NCBI GenBank assembly: GCA_019416865.1
Contig: DXWL01000021.1
Location: 1 to 32,314, forward strand
Length of the DNA stretch: 32,314 nucleotides
Reading direction: 5' to 3'
Source of the DNA: Fusobacterium sp.
GTDB lineage: Bacteria > Fusobacteriota > Fusobacteriia > Fusobacteriales > Fusobacteriaceae
Of the stretch, positions 14,641-22,448 are shown piece by piece. The first letter of the stretch is position 1. Each line of letters begins with the position of its first letter. Under the pieces are notes generated by a model that saw nothing but the letters and a program-made list of their open reading frames with translations, made no database searches and was not told where the DNA came from. The translations under genes were made by a program, and so were the position numbers.

Positions 14641-16542
14641 TTAAACCTCAATAAATTCTTCTTTTGATTCTCCACAGTCAGGACAAATCCATTCTTCAGG
14701 AAGTTTGTCAAAAGGTGTTCCAGGTTTAATGTCGTTTTCAGGATCTCCAAGTTCCTGATTGTACTCATAACCGCATCCATTACATACATAAGTTTTAAAA
14801 CTTGGTGCCGCTTTTTTGATAAACGGTTTTTTCATTTTTTTCATAGGAGGTGCTTCTTTTTTAGGCTCTCCATTATCAAGTGCTGCTGTAAGAAGTGGTA
14901 AAACTTCTTCCACATTTCCCACAATTCCATAATCAGCATTTTTAAATATTGGTGCATTTGCATTATTGTTAATTGCCACTATTGTAGTTGCATCTTTTAT
15001 TCCTTTAAGATGTTGTCCTGCTCCTGAAATTCCACAAGCAATGTAAAGGTTTCCATTAAACTTTTGCCCTGACATTCCCACATATCTGTTAAGAGGAACA
15101 TATTTCAGTTCTTCTGCTACAGGACGAGATGATCCTACTGCTGCTCCTGCTTGTACTGCAAGATCTTCAATAAGTTTCATATTTTCTTTTTTACCAATTC
15201 CTCTTCCAGCACTTACTACACGATCGGCTTTTGTGATTGGAGTATCAAGAGGGATTCCTACTGTGAAATCATATCCATCAGATTTTAAAGATTCTACAAG
15301 TTTAGCCACTCTTTCTTCAACTGTTCCATCTTTTAAAATCATTTTCTTTCTGTTTCCAGCAATTGGACCTTTTTTCTTAGATGAACCTGAATCTTGAGGA
15401 ATTCTTCCAATAATGTGAGAAGCTATAACAAGTCTTTGAATTTCGTTTGTTCCTTCATAGATTGTACAGATTTTTGCATCTCTATAAGCTCTTTCAACTT
15501 CCATTCCTTTAAGGTATCCAGTTCCTCCAAAAATTTGAAGAGCATCATTTACAACTTCCAAACAGATGTCAGAAGCATATTGTTTTGCCATAGCTGATTC
15601 CATTCCATAAGGAATATGTGCTTCTTTAAGCTCAGCTGCTGTATATACTAAAAGTCTTGCTGCTCTAAGTTTTGTAGCCATGTCTGCAAGTTTGAATGAT
15701 ATTACTTGTTGGTGAGCTATTGGTTTTCCAAATTGTTCTCTCTCTTTTGCATATTCAAGAGCATGTTCGTAAGCTCCCTGTGCAATTCCAAGAGCTTGAG
15801 AAGCGATTCCTATTCTTCCTCCGTCAAGAGTAGACATAGCTATTTTAAATCCTTCTCCCTCTTTTCCAAGAAGATTTTCTTTAGGAACTTTTACATCATT
15901 GAATAAAAGCTGTGCTGTTGATGATGAACGGATTCCAAGTTTATCATAGTGATCTCCGAAAGTAAATCCTTCCCAACCTTTTTCAACTATAAATGCACTT
16001 ATCCCCTTTGTTCCTATTCCTGGAGTTGTTACTGCGAAAACTATATATGTATCTGCCTTGGGAGCATTTGTTATAAATATCTTTTCTCCGTTTAATATGT
16101 AGTGATCTCCATTAAGAACTGCTGTTGTTTCAGTTCCTCCTGCATCACTTCCTGCATTTGGCTCTGTAAGACCGAATGCCCCTATTTTTTCACCTTTTGC
16201 AAGTGGTACTAAATATTTTTTCTTTTGTTCCTCTGTTCCATAAGCCATAATTGGGTATGATCCTAAAGATACATGAGCTGATAAAATTACTCCTGAACCT
16301 CCATCAACTCTTGAAAGCTCTTCTACAGCTATTGCATAGCTAAGAGCATCAAGCCCTGCTCCTCCATATTTTTTAGGATATGGAATACCCATAAGTCCCA
16401 TTTCCCCTAGCTTCTTTATTGCCTCTGTAGGAAATTCATTGTTCTGATCCAGCATAAAAGCGATTGGTTTAATTTCTGTTTCTGCAAATTCTCTTACTTT
16501 TGCTCTTAGAGCTTCGTGTTCCTCCGTAACTTTTAAAAACAT
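14641..16542 (-). CDS. Acyl-CoA dehydrogenase-ETF alpha-rubredoxin fusion (butyryl-CoA dehydrogenase type)
   Basis: 633 residues in three parts. Residues 1-380 are a short-chain acyl-CoA dehydrogenase (TEPNAGSDA near 126-134, KIFITNA, QIFGGTGYLKGMEVERAYRDAK, catalytic E363 in IYEGTNE). About 400-555 match the C-terminal FAD domain of ETF alpha (AGAAVGSSRPVAEE, SGQKF, ISGAGQHLKGI, INNNANAPIFKNADYGIVGN). Residues 583-633 are rubredoxin with C587, C590, C620 and C623. It probably interconverts crotonyl- and butyryl-CoA and passes electrons through FAD to rubredoxin. With FprA downstream this suggests oxygen reduction fed from butyrate metabolism. Such fusions are known in fusobacteria and some clostridia. 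Confidence 0.93.
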   Translation of the reverse strand: MFLKVTEEHEALRAKVREFAETEIKPIAFMLDQNNEFPTEAIKKLGEMGLMGIPYPKKYGGAGLDALSYAIAVEELSRVDGGSGVILSAHVSLGSYPIMAYGTEEQKKKYLVPLAKGEKIGAFGLTEPNAGSDAGGTETTAVLNGDHYILNGEKIFITNAPKADTYIVFAVTTPGIGTKGISAFIVEKGWEGFTFGDHYDKLGIRSSSTAQLLFNDVKVPKENLLGKEGEGFKIAMSTLDGGRIGIASQALGIAQGAYEHALEYAKEREQFGKPIAHQQVISFKLADMATKLRAARLLVYTAAELKEAHIPYGMESAMAKQYASDICLEVVNDALQIFGGTGYLKGMEVERAYRDAKICTIYEGTNEIQRLVIASHIIGRIPQDSGSSKKKGPIAGNRKKMILKDGTVEERVAKLVESLKSDGYDFTVGIPLDTPITKADRVVSAGRGIGKKENMKLIEDLAVQAGAAVGSSRPVAEELKYVPLNRYVGMSGQKFNGNLYIACGISGAGQHLKGIKDATTIVAINNNANAPIFKNADYGIVGNVEEVLPLLTAALDNGEPKKEAPPMKKMKKPFIKKAAPSFKTYVCNGCGYEYNQELGDPENDIKPGTPFDKLPEEWICPDCGESKEEFIEV

Positions 16543-16888
16543 AACATCTGCCTCCTTACTGCTTCATTAAAAAATATTTTTTATTTTATAAAATACTATT
16601 TTTATCTTTTTCTTAACTAAAGTATACCAACTTTGTATTTTATTGTCAAGAAAATTTTACGAATTTTTTGTTAAAAAAATGTCTTATTTTTCGCAAATAC
16701 TACATTAGTATATGTTTTTAGGCTATTTTACTTGCAATATTTTTTCAAAAAGATTAAAATTTTATTTTCTATCAAAAATAATTAATATTCTATTATTTTA
16801 TAGGACTTATATTTGATAAAATAATTTGATTTTTCTAATAAAAAGCTATAAAATATTTTCATAAAGACTTTATTTTTTAGGAGGGACT
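16543..16888. other. A+T-rich divergent intergenic region
   Basis: 346 bases without a gene. It holds the acyl-CoA dehydrogenase promoter on the minus strand. On the plus strand a weaker candidate, TTGATT (16826-16831) with TATAAA (16847-16852) at a 15-base spacing, could serve the DUF6506 gene. I saw no repeat or structured leader. Confidence 0.4.
16621..16649 (-). promoter_or_regulatory. Promoter of the acyl-CoA dehydrogenase-fprA operon
   Basis: Consensus on the minus strand: TTGACA (16644-16649), 17-base spacer, TATACT (16621-16626), giving a leader of about 70 bases. Confidence 0.75.
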
Positions 16889-17182
16889 ATGAAAAAGTTT
16901 GCCTTTATTTTAATGGGAAAAAATTATTCTGAAGAACACAATGCTAAATTTGAAACAAAAAACTCTACTACTTATATTTATACTGTTAACTCTTTTGAAG
17001 AGGCTCGTAAAAAAGTTTTAGAACTAGAAAAAGAAGGTGTGGGAGCTATCGAACTTTGTGGTGCTTTTGGAAAAGAAAAAGCCGATGAACTTATAAAATT
17101 AACAAATAATAAAATTGCTGTTGGTTATGTAGTACATAACCCTGAACAAGATGATTTATTCTTTAATTTCTTTGGAAATTAA
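16889..17182 (+). CDS. DUF6506 family protein
   Basis: 97 residues of unknown function. The sequence MKKFAFILMG, the F-E-T-x-N-S-x-T block and GVGAIELCGAFGKEKADEL, IAVGYVVHNPEQD match my memory of the DUF6506 family, small cytoplasmic proteins of Firmicutes and Fusobacteria. There is no signal or membrane segment. A TTTAGGAGGGACT ribosome site supports the ATG. It stands alone on the plus strand and its stop is 3 bases before the palindromic terminator shared with argG. Confidence 0.7.
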   Translation: MKKFAFILMGKNYSEEHNAKFETKNSTTYIYTVNSFEEARKKVLELEKEGVGAIELCGAFGKEKADELIKLTNNKIAVGYVVHNPEQDDLFFNFFGN

Positions 17183-17184
17183 AA

Positions 17185-17228
17185 AAAAAGGGGCTGTTGC
17201 AAATTTGTAAATGCAACAGCCCCTTTTT
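17185..17228. terminator. Bidirectional terminator built from the IS-end-like repeat
   Basis: A perfect 17-bp palindrome: AAAAAGGGGCTGTTGCA (17185-17201), loop AATTTGTAAA, TGCAACAGCCCCTTTTT (17212-17228). Poly-T tracts leave both sides, so it can end both the DUF6506 and the argG transcripts. The arm and the first loop bases are the same sequence found at both window edges, as if two inverted IS ends had been joined with nothing between them. Confidence 0.85.
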
Positions 17229-17259
17229 AATCTATAATATTATGTTTTTCAGAGGCATA

Positions 17260-18462
17260 TTATTTTTTATTTCTTAAAAGTGCTTCTATCTTAACAGGAA
17301 GTCCAAAAAGATTAATAAATCCTTCAGCATCTTTTTGATTATATACAGTATCTTCTTCAAATGTAGAGAAGTCTTCTGAGTATAAAGAATATTCTGATTC
17401 CATTCCGTTAAGAATAATATTTCCTTTATAAAGTTTTAAGTTTACAGTTCCTGTTACATACTCTTGAGTTTCTTCAACGAAAGCTGAAAGGGCTTTTCTG
17501 TATTTTGTAAACCATTGTCCATTATAAATAAGTTTTGCCATGTCATGAGAAAGTTTTATTTTAGCTTGTAAAGAATCTCTGTCCACACATAGTCTTTCAA
17601 GTTCTTCGTGAGCAAAGTAAAGAATTGTTCCCCCTGGAGTTTCATATACTCCACGAGATTTCATTCCCACAAGACGATTTTCCACAAGATCAATTACTCC
17701 TACTCCATGTTTAGCTCCCAATTCATTCAATTTATTAATAAGAGTTACTCCGTCAAGTTCCTCTCCATTAAGTTTTACAGGGACACCTTTTACAAACTCT
17801 ATTGAAATAGATTCAGGTGTATCAGATGCTTTTTCAAGAGGAAGAACCCATTGAAGAACATTTTCATAGTCAGGAGAGTTTGCAGGACTTTCAAGTTCTT
17901 GCCCCTCATGGCTTATATGGAAAAGATTTTCATCTCTGCTGTATGTTACAGTTTCTTTAAAAGGAAGTTCTATTCCATGAGATTTCAAATAATTTATCTC
18001 TTGAGTACGAGATTTTATATCCCAAATACGCCAAGGTGCAATTATTTTCATATTAGGTGCAAGAGCCTTTATCCCCAGTTCAAATCTCACTTGATCATTT
18101 CCTTTTCCTGTTGCCCCATGAACAATATAGTTTGCTCCTTCAAGCTGAGCAATCTCCACAAGAGCTTTGGCAATTACAGGTCTTGCTATTGATGTTCCTA
18201 AAAGATATGTATTTTCATATTTTGCCCCTGATTTAATCATTGGGAAAATATAATCATTCACAAGTTCTGCTTTTTTATCCACTGCATAAAATTTTGTTGC
18301 TCCTATCTTGTATGCTTTTTCTTCAACAGCTTTAAAATCATCTTTCTGTCCTACATCAACAGCCACTGCTATTACATCAAAATTATAATTTTCCTGAAGC
18401 CATGGTATGATAACTGAAGTATCAAGTCCTCCTGAATATGCTAAAACAACTTTTTCTTTCAT
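17260..18462 (-). CDS. argG: Argininosuccinate synthase
   Basis: Joins citrulline and aspartate with ATP to argininosuccinate in arginine synthesis. 400 residues, the usual length. It starts with the N-type ATP-pyrophosphatase loop AYSGGLDTS (8-16), and later has YLLGTSIARP, GATGKGNDQVRFE and ESPANSPDYENV-like substrate-site stretches. No argH is in the window. It follows an amino-acid-binding protein gene by 87 bases with no terminator between, so the two are probably cotranscribed under the leader at 19290-19630. A GGAGG site precedes the ATG. Confidence 0.95.
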   Translation of the reverse strand: MKEKVVLAYSGGLDTSVIIPWLQENYNFDVIAVAVDVGQKDDFKAVEEKAYKIGATKFYAVDKKAELVNDYIFPMIKSGAKYENTYLLGTSIARPVIAKALVEIAQLEGANYIVHGATGKGNDQVRFELGIKALAPNMKIIAPWRIWDIKSRTQEINYLKSHGIELPFKETVTYSRDENLFHISHEGQELESPANSPDYENVLQWVLPLEKASDTPESISIEFVKGVPVKLNGEELDGVTLINKLNELGAKHGVGVIDLVENRLVGMKSRGVYETPGGTILYFAHEELERLCVDRDSLQAKIKLSHDMAKLIYNGQWFTKYRKALSAFVEETQEYVTGTVNLKLYKGNIILNGMESEYSLYSEDFSTFEEDTVYNQKDAEGFINLFGLPVKIEALLRNKK

Positions 18463-18549
18463 TTTAATTCCTCCTCTAAAAAACTTTTAATATTTTAAAA
18501 TATATAATCTCTCTATTTTTTAATATATAATCCCTTTAAATTTAATTTT

Positions 18550-19287
18550 CTATTCTGCAAAATATTTATTGATTAAGCTGTCATAAGTTCCATTTTCTTT
18601 TAAAACTTTAAGAGCTTTGTTTAGGTCATCAGCAAGAGCCTTATTATCTTTTCCAACTGCAATTGCATATTCCTCTTTTGCTACATCTGTATTTATAAGA
18701 GCAAGTTCAGGATTTTGTTTTGCATAATTTTTAGCAGGTTCTGAATCAAGAACAACAGCATCAACTTTTCCTGCTTTAAGAGCCATTATAGCTTCCCCTG
18801 TTCCATTGTATCTGTGAACTTTTACCCCTTTTATTTCACTTACAGCAATATCTCCAGTATATCCAAGAACAACTCCCACATCATGTCCTGAAAGATTATC
18901 AAAAGAATCTACAGCAGGTTTTTCTTTTTGAACAAGAATCATTTGATTCGAAGTATAATAAGTTTCCGAAAAATTAACAAATTTCTTTCTGTCCTCTGTT
19001 GCACTCATTCCTGCAATAATTACATCTAATTTTTTAGATTGAAGTGCTGGAAGAAGTCCATCAAAAGATATATTTTTCCATTCAACTGTTTTTCCAAGCT
19101 CATCAGCAAGTGCTTCCATAAGCTCTACATCAAATCCTGTTATCTTTCCGTTTTCCAGATACTCAAAAGGCTGAAACTCTGCATTTGTTCCTACATAAAG
19201 AACCTTTGAAGCCTCTTTTGCATATGCTCCCACAGCACCAAACAACATCATTAATACCACAACTGTTTTGAATAATAGTTTTTTCAT
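18550..19287 (-). CDS. Amino-acid ABC transporter substrate-binding protein
   Basis: 245 residues of the periplasmic binding protein family 3 (SBP_bac_3). Sec signal at about 1-23 ending AYA. The mature part has the diagnostic N-A-E-F-x-P-F-E-Y, GFDVELMEALADELG, DVIIAGMSATEDRKKFVNFSETYY and D-A-V-V-L-D segments. It binds a polar amino acid in the periplasm and would need a permease and ATPase encoded elsewhere. Linkage to argG and to an Arg-codon-containing leader suggests arginine or a related amino acid; that is inference. Start supported by AAGGAGG. Confidence 0.88.
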   Translation of the reverse strand: MKKLLFKTVVVLMMLFGAVGAYAKEASKVLYVGTNAEFQPFEYLENGKITGFDVELMEALADELGKTVEWKNISFDGLLPALQSKKLDVIIAGMSATEDRKKFVNFSETYYTSNQMILVQKEKPAVDSFDNLSGHDVGVVLGYTGDIAVSEIKGVKVHRYNGTGEAIMALKAGKVDAVVLDSEPAKNYAKQNPELALINTDVAKEEYAIAVGKDNKALADDLNKALKVLKENGTYDSLINKYFAE

Positions 19288-19325
19288 AAAATTTCCTCCT
19301 TAAAAGTTAAAAATAAAAATTTATA

Positions 19326-19363
19326 TAAAAAAACAGACCAGCTTTTAATGCCGGTCTGTTTTT
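19326..19363 (-). terminator. Attenuator terminator in the argG-operon leader
   Basis: On the minus strand ACAGACCGGC pairs with GCTGGTCTGT (one G-U pair) around ATTAAAA and runs into seven T residues. It lies about 40 bases before the binding-protein start and downstream of the leader peptide, so it can only act as an attenuator or as the end of a leader RNA. Confidence 0.8.
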
Positions 19364-19401
19364 ATAAAAAATAAATTATAAGGTTATACTAATGGACTGT
19401 A

Positions 19402-19490
19402 ATAGGTTTTTCATAATTAAAAAACACTTACTCTGTAAAAAATAAAATAACTCTATACAGAAAACTATATTCTAACTGAAAAAAACCTAT
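19402..19490 (-). repeat. Long-range pairing arms in the argG-operon leader
   Basis: ATAGGTTTTT within the last codons of the leader peptide (19481-19490) is perfectly complementary to AAAAACCTAT downstream (19402-19411). A ribosome finishing the leader peptide would cover the first arm; one stalled at early Arg codons would leave it free. Just after the second arm, ACAGTCC can pair with the terminator arm GGTCTGT at 6 of 7 positions, a weak possible antiterminator. Confidence 0.45.
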
Positions 19491-19590
19491 CCTTTAAAGA
19501 ATGAGCCATATGTATATCAGACGCATTAAAAAAGATAGAATATGAAGTTGAAATATAGTTCCTGTTCCTCATTTTTATTGCGTTTAACAT
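19465..19590 (-). CDS. Leader peptide of the argG operon, Arg-containing
   Basis: A 41-codon ORF with GGAGGG five bases before its ATG (19590), about 40 bases after a promoter. It begins MLNAIKMRNRNYIS, with Arg codons at positions 8, 10, 35 and 40. Three of these are AGG, which looks rarer than AGA in this window. The leader terminator follows and then the binding protein and argG. This fits attenuation by charged tRNA-Arg, but Asn codons at 9 and 11 are equally close, so the sensed amino acid is not certain. An upstream TTG start in frame overlaps the -10 element and is unlikely. Confidence 0.55.
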   Translation of the reverse strand: MLNAIKMRNRNYISTSYSIFFNASDIHMAHSLKDRFFSVRI

Positions 19591-19635
19591 GATGACCCTC
19601 CTTTTTTTTAAAATCTTTTTGTTTTTGTTAGAGCA

Positions 19636-19664
19636 ATAATACCACAATATTTTTTTTCAGTCAA
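19636..19664 (-). promoter_or_regulatory. Promoter of the argG-operon leader
   Basis: On the minus strand TTGACT (19659-19664), 17-base spacer, and TATTAT (19636-19641) preceded by TGG. Transcription starts about 340 bases before the binding-protein gene. Confidence 0.65.
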
Positions 19665-19782
19665 CAAATTTTTTATTATTTTTTTTTGATTTTTTTAATT
19701 CCTGAAAAAATTTAAAATAAAATAAGACTTTTTTTAAAGTTTTCAGTCTAAACAAATGAGAATAAAAAATTTTTCATTTCTC

Positions 19783-19811
19783 TTGAATAAAATAGTATTT
19801 TAGTATATAAT
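19783..19811 (+). promoter_or_regulatory. Promoter of nox
   Basis: TTGAAT (19783-19788), 17-base spacer, TATAAT (19806-19811), about 40 bases before the nox ATG. Confidence 0.65.
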
Positions 19812-19851
19812 ATCTTTGAAATATAAATAATTCTTTGGGAGGTATTTTTAA

Positions 19852-21183
19852 ATGAGTAAAATAGTAGTGGTAGGAGCTAACCACGCAGGAACAGCAGCAA
19901 TAAATACAATACTTGACAACTATAAGGGAAATGAGGTTGTAGTTTTTGACAGAAACTCAAACATCAGCTTTCTTGGGTGTGGTATGGCTTTATGGATTGG
20001 AAATCAAATAGATGGACCAGAGGGGCTTTTCTATTCATCAAAAGAAAAATTAGAAGAAAAAGGTGCAGTTATCCATATGGAAACTGATATTGAAAAAATA
20101 GATTTTGACAACAAAATAGTTTATGCTGAAACAAAAGACGGGAAAAAAATATCAGAAACTTATGATAAAATCATTCTTGCTACAGGATCTCTTCCAATTG
20201 TTCCAAACATACCTGGAAAAGATCTTGAAAATGTTCAATTTGTAAAATTATATCAAGATGCAGCAGAGGTAATTGAAAAATTAAAAGATAAAGATATACA
20301 AGATATCACTGTAGTAGGTGCAGGATATATAGGTGTTGAACTTGCAGAAGCTTTTGAGCGTCATGGAAAAAATGTAACTCTTATTGATTCTGCTGAAACT
20401 TGTCTGCCAAACTATTACGATGAAGAATTTACAAATATGATGAGAGAAAATCTAAAATCTCACAACATAAATCTTCAATTTGGACAGATGGTTAAAGAGA
20501 TAAAAGGAAATGGAAAAGTTGAAGCTGTAGTTACAGACAAAGGAACTTTCAAATCTGATATGGTTATTCTTGCAATAGGATTTAAGCCTAACAACATCTT
20601 AGGAAAAGACAAACTTGAGCTTTTCAAAAATGGAGCTTATAAAGTAGATTTAAGACAGGAAACAAGTGTAAAAGATGTATATGCAATAGGGGACTGTGCA
20701 ACAGTATTTGATAACTCTGTACATGATACAAACTACATTGCTCTTGCAACAAATGCAGTTCGTTCAGGAGTTGTAGCAGCTCACAACATATGTGGAACAG
20801 ATATTGAATCTGTAGGAGTACAAGGTTCTAATGGAATATCTATCTATGGACTTAACATGGTGTCAACAGGGCTTACTCTTAGAAAAGCAAAATCTCTTGG
20901 AATAAATGCAGTGGCTACAGATTATGAAGATCTTCAAAAACCTGCCTTCATTAAGAAAAATAATCCTGTAAAAATAAGAATAGTTTATGATATGGATACA
21001 AGAAAAGTTTTGGGAGCTCAAATGGCTTCAAATGAAGATATCTCTATGGGAATACATATGTTCTCACTAGCTATTCAAGAGGGAGTAACAATTGATAAAT
21101 TAAAACTTCTTGATATTTTATTCCTTCCTCATTTCAATCAACCTTATAACTATATAACAATGGCTGCTCTTAGAGCAAAATAA
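19852..21183 (+). CDS. nox: NADH oxidase, probably water-forming (CoADR/Nox family)
   Basis: 443 residues of the pyridine-nucleotide-disulfide oxidoreductase class with a single redox cysteine, C43 in SFLGCGMALW. FAD-binding GANHAGTAA at the start, second dinucleotide fold VVGAGYIGVELAEAF (about 155-170), YAIGDCATVFD, and a C-terminal dimerisation domain ending LPHFNQPYNYITMAAL. It is very close in wording to the streptococcal H2O-forming Nox (SNISFLGCGMALWIGNQIDG). It would oxidise NADH with O2, recycling NAD+ and scavenging oxygen. CoA-disulfide reductase is the main alternative. GGGAGG ribosome site, monocistronic, with its own promoter and terminator. Confidence 0.9.
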   Translation: MSKIVVVGANHAGTAAINTILDNYKGNEVVVFDRNSNISFLGCGMALWIGNQIDGPEGLFYSSKEKLEEKGAVIHMETDIEKIDFDNKIVYAETKDGKKISETYDKIILATGSLPIVPNIPGKDLENVQFVKLYQDAAEVIEKLKDKDIQDITVVGAGYIGVELAEAFERHGKNVTLIDSAETCLPNYYDEEFTNMMRENLKSHNINLQFGQMVKEIKGNGKVEAVVTDKGTFKSDMVILAIGFKPNNILGKDKLELFKNGAYKVDLRQETSVKDVYAIGDCATVFDNSVHDTNYIALATNAVRSGVVAAHNICGTDIESVGVQGSNGISIYGLNMVSTGLTLRKAKSLGINAVATDYEDLQKPAFIKKNNPVKIRIVYDMDTRKVLGAQMASNEDISMGIHMFSLAIQEGVTIDKLKLLDILFLPHFNQPYNYITMAALRAK

Positions 21184-21220
21184 AAAGAATAGGAATATTT
21201 CTGAAATAAAATTGAAATAA

Positions 21221-21260
21221 AAAAACCGATATGTCAAACAAAGACAAATCGGTTTTTATT
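21221..21260. terminator. Bidirectional terminator between nox and the OmpV gene
   Basis: AAAAACCGAT (21221-21230) pairs with ATCGGTTTTT (21248-21257), with an inner TGTC/GACA stem. T tracts on both sides serve both convergent genes. Confidence 0.85.
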
Positions 21261-21277
21261 TTTTTAATAATCAAATA

Positions 21278-22021
21278 CTAGAAAGTATAAATTACTCCAG
21301 CACCTGTGTAATAAAGGATATCATTTTCAACTATAGGAGAATTTTTTATCTCATCTGATAATTTATTAACTCCAAAGAATCCTAAAAGAGAAAGGCTGTC
21401 AGTTAATCTGTAGTATCCTGTTAAGTTTGCTCCAAATGTATAAGCACTGTCCCCTTCATACTCTCTTCCTCTAAGTTTTCCAAGTGCTTCATGACGGTCA
21501 ACACCGAAATAATAATCAATGTAGTCAGAATTATAGTATACAAAGTTTACTGAAGAAATAAGTGTAAGACTAGAGTTTACTACATATGGTTTATGAAGTT
21601 CTACTAAGAAGTTTCCTCCCTCTTTTCCATAATCAACAGAAGCTGTCATTGTAATATCATATATACCAGTGTAAGCACTTACCTCTGCTCCACCCATAAA
21701 TTTTTGTTCTCTGTCATCTATACTTTTGTATCCATCATCCATATCGCTTCCGTCCATTTTGTATCCGCCAAATGGTTTTACATAAAGTGAAAATGTGTAG
21801 AAGTCATCTTTATAAAGGTTGTATCCCATGCTGAATCCATTTACAGTAGCCCCTTTAACAAAGAAATCATTATACTCAACATCTACCATAGGAAGAAAAT
21901 GTTCAGTTTCATTACTTTTATAAATTTTGTTTGTTGCTCCGTATCCTATTCCTAAGCTACTTGCCATAGCTGCCTGTCCTGCAAGAAGCAGTCCACATAA
22001 AATCAGTGCTGTCTTTTTCAT
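21278..22021 (-). CDS. MipA/OmpV family outer-membrane protein
   Basis: 247 residues. Signal peptide of about 20 (ending AAMAS), then alternating beta-strands typical of an outer-membrane barrel. The family signature is visible in YYFGVDRHEA, YRLTDSLSLLGFFGVNKLSDEIKNSPIVEN and the closing strand YTGAGVIYTF with the C-terminal Phe needed for barrel assembly. MipA/OmpV proteins act as porins or scaffolds for murein enzymes; the exact role here is unknown. It follows a small lipoprotein gene by about 40 bases and is probably under the operator-bearing promoter at 22413-22442. Confidence 0.82.
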   Translation of the reverse strand: MKKTALILCGLLLAGQAAMASSLGIGYGATNKIYKSNETEHFLPMVDVEYNDFFVKGATVNGFSMGYNLYKDDFYTFSLYVKPFGGYKMDGSDMDDGYKSIDDREQKFMGGAEVSAYTGIYDITMTASVDYGKEGGNFLVELHKPYVVNSSLTLISSVNFVYYNSDYIDYYFGVDRHEALGKLRGREYEGDSAYTFGANLTGYYRLTDSLSLLGFFGVNKLSDEIKNSPIVENDILYYTGAGVIYTF

Positions 22022-22062
22022 CTCAACTCTCCTTAAATATATGTTATTAATTTTAATTACTT

Positions 22063-22368
22063 TTAATCTTTTAAATCTCTCACAAACATAAGATATTCAT
22101 CTATCTTTTCATCATAGGCGTTCACCATTATCTCATTAAGCCTCTCATAATTTTCATTATTTTTATGAAGCTGATTTTTCAGATAGGTAAATCTCTTTTC
22201 CAGTTTTCTCAAATCAGATTTTCTGATAGGTTCTCCCACAACTTTATCAAAATATTTCACTGTTTTATTATACTCCTGTACAAATTCATACTGAGTATAA
22301 TTATATGACAGGGAAGCACATGAGAAAAAAGTTGTGCATAAAAGTAAAGTTATAAAAAATTTTTTCAT
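22063..22368 (-). CDS. Small lipoprotein, unknown
   Basis: 101 residues. Signal MKKFFITLLLCTTFFSC gives a lipobox TFFSC with acylated Cys17. The rest is alpha-helical and charged (YFDKVVGEPIRKSDLRKLEKRFTYLKNQL), possibly a short coiled coil in the periplasm. It is the first gene after the two-operator promoter and precedes the OmpV-type gene, so the pair may form one envelope unit. No family recognised. Confidence 0.6.
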   Translation of the reverse strand: MKKFFITLLLCTTFFSCASLSYNYTQYEFVQEYNKTVKYFDKVVGEPIRKSDLRKLEKRFTYLKNQLHKNNENYERLNEIMVNAYDEKIDEYLMFVRDLKD

Positions 22369-22387
22369 AAATTCCTGCCTGTTTTTC

Positions 22388-22401
22388 TGACTGTACAGTC
22401 A
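22388..22401. promoter_or_regulatory. Operator 1, perfect palindrome
   Basis: TGACTGTACAGTCA, a perfect 14-bp palindrome just downstream of the -10 element, near the transcription start of the lipoprotein-OmpV unit. Of the kind bound by TetR/AcrR-type repressors; no such gene is in the window. Confidence 0.55.
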
Positions 22402-22412
22402 TTTCCAAAGAT

Positions 22413-22442
22413 AGCATACCATAAAAATGACTATTCAGTCAA
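22413..22442 (-). promoter_or_regulatory. Promoter of the lipoprotein-OmpV operon
   Basis: On the minus strand TTGACT (22437-22442), 18-base spacer, TATGCT (22413-22418) with an extended TGG. Its -35 is embedded in operator 2, and operator 1 covers the start region. Confidence 0.55.
22428..22441. promoter_or_regulatory. Operator 2, imperfect palindrome
   Basis: TGACTATTCAGTCA shares both half-sites TGACT and AGTCA with operator 1, 40 bases away centre to centre, and overlaps the -35 element. Two copies flanking one promoter argue for repression. Confidence 0.55.
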
Positions 22443-22448
22443 TATATT

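Noticed and set aside
19591..19647. N-terminal extension of the argG leader peptide from a TTG start
   Set aside because: The TTG overlaps the -10 element of the leader promoter, so it would not be in the mRNA.
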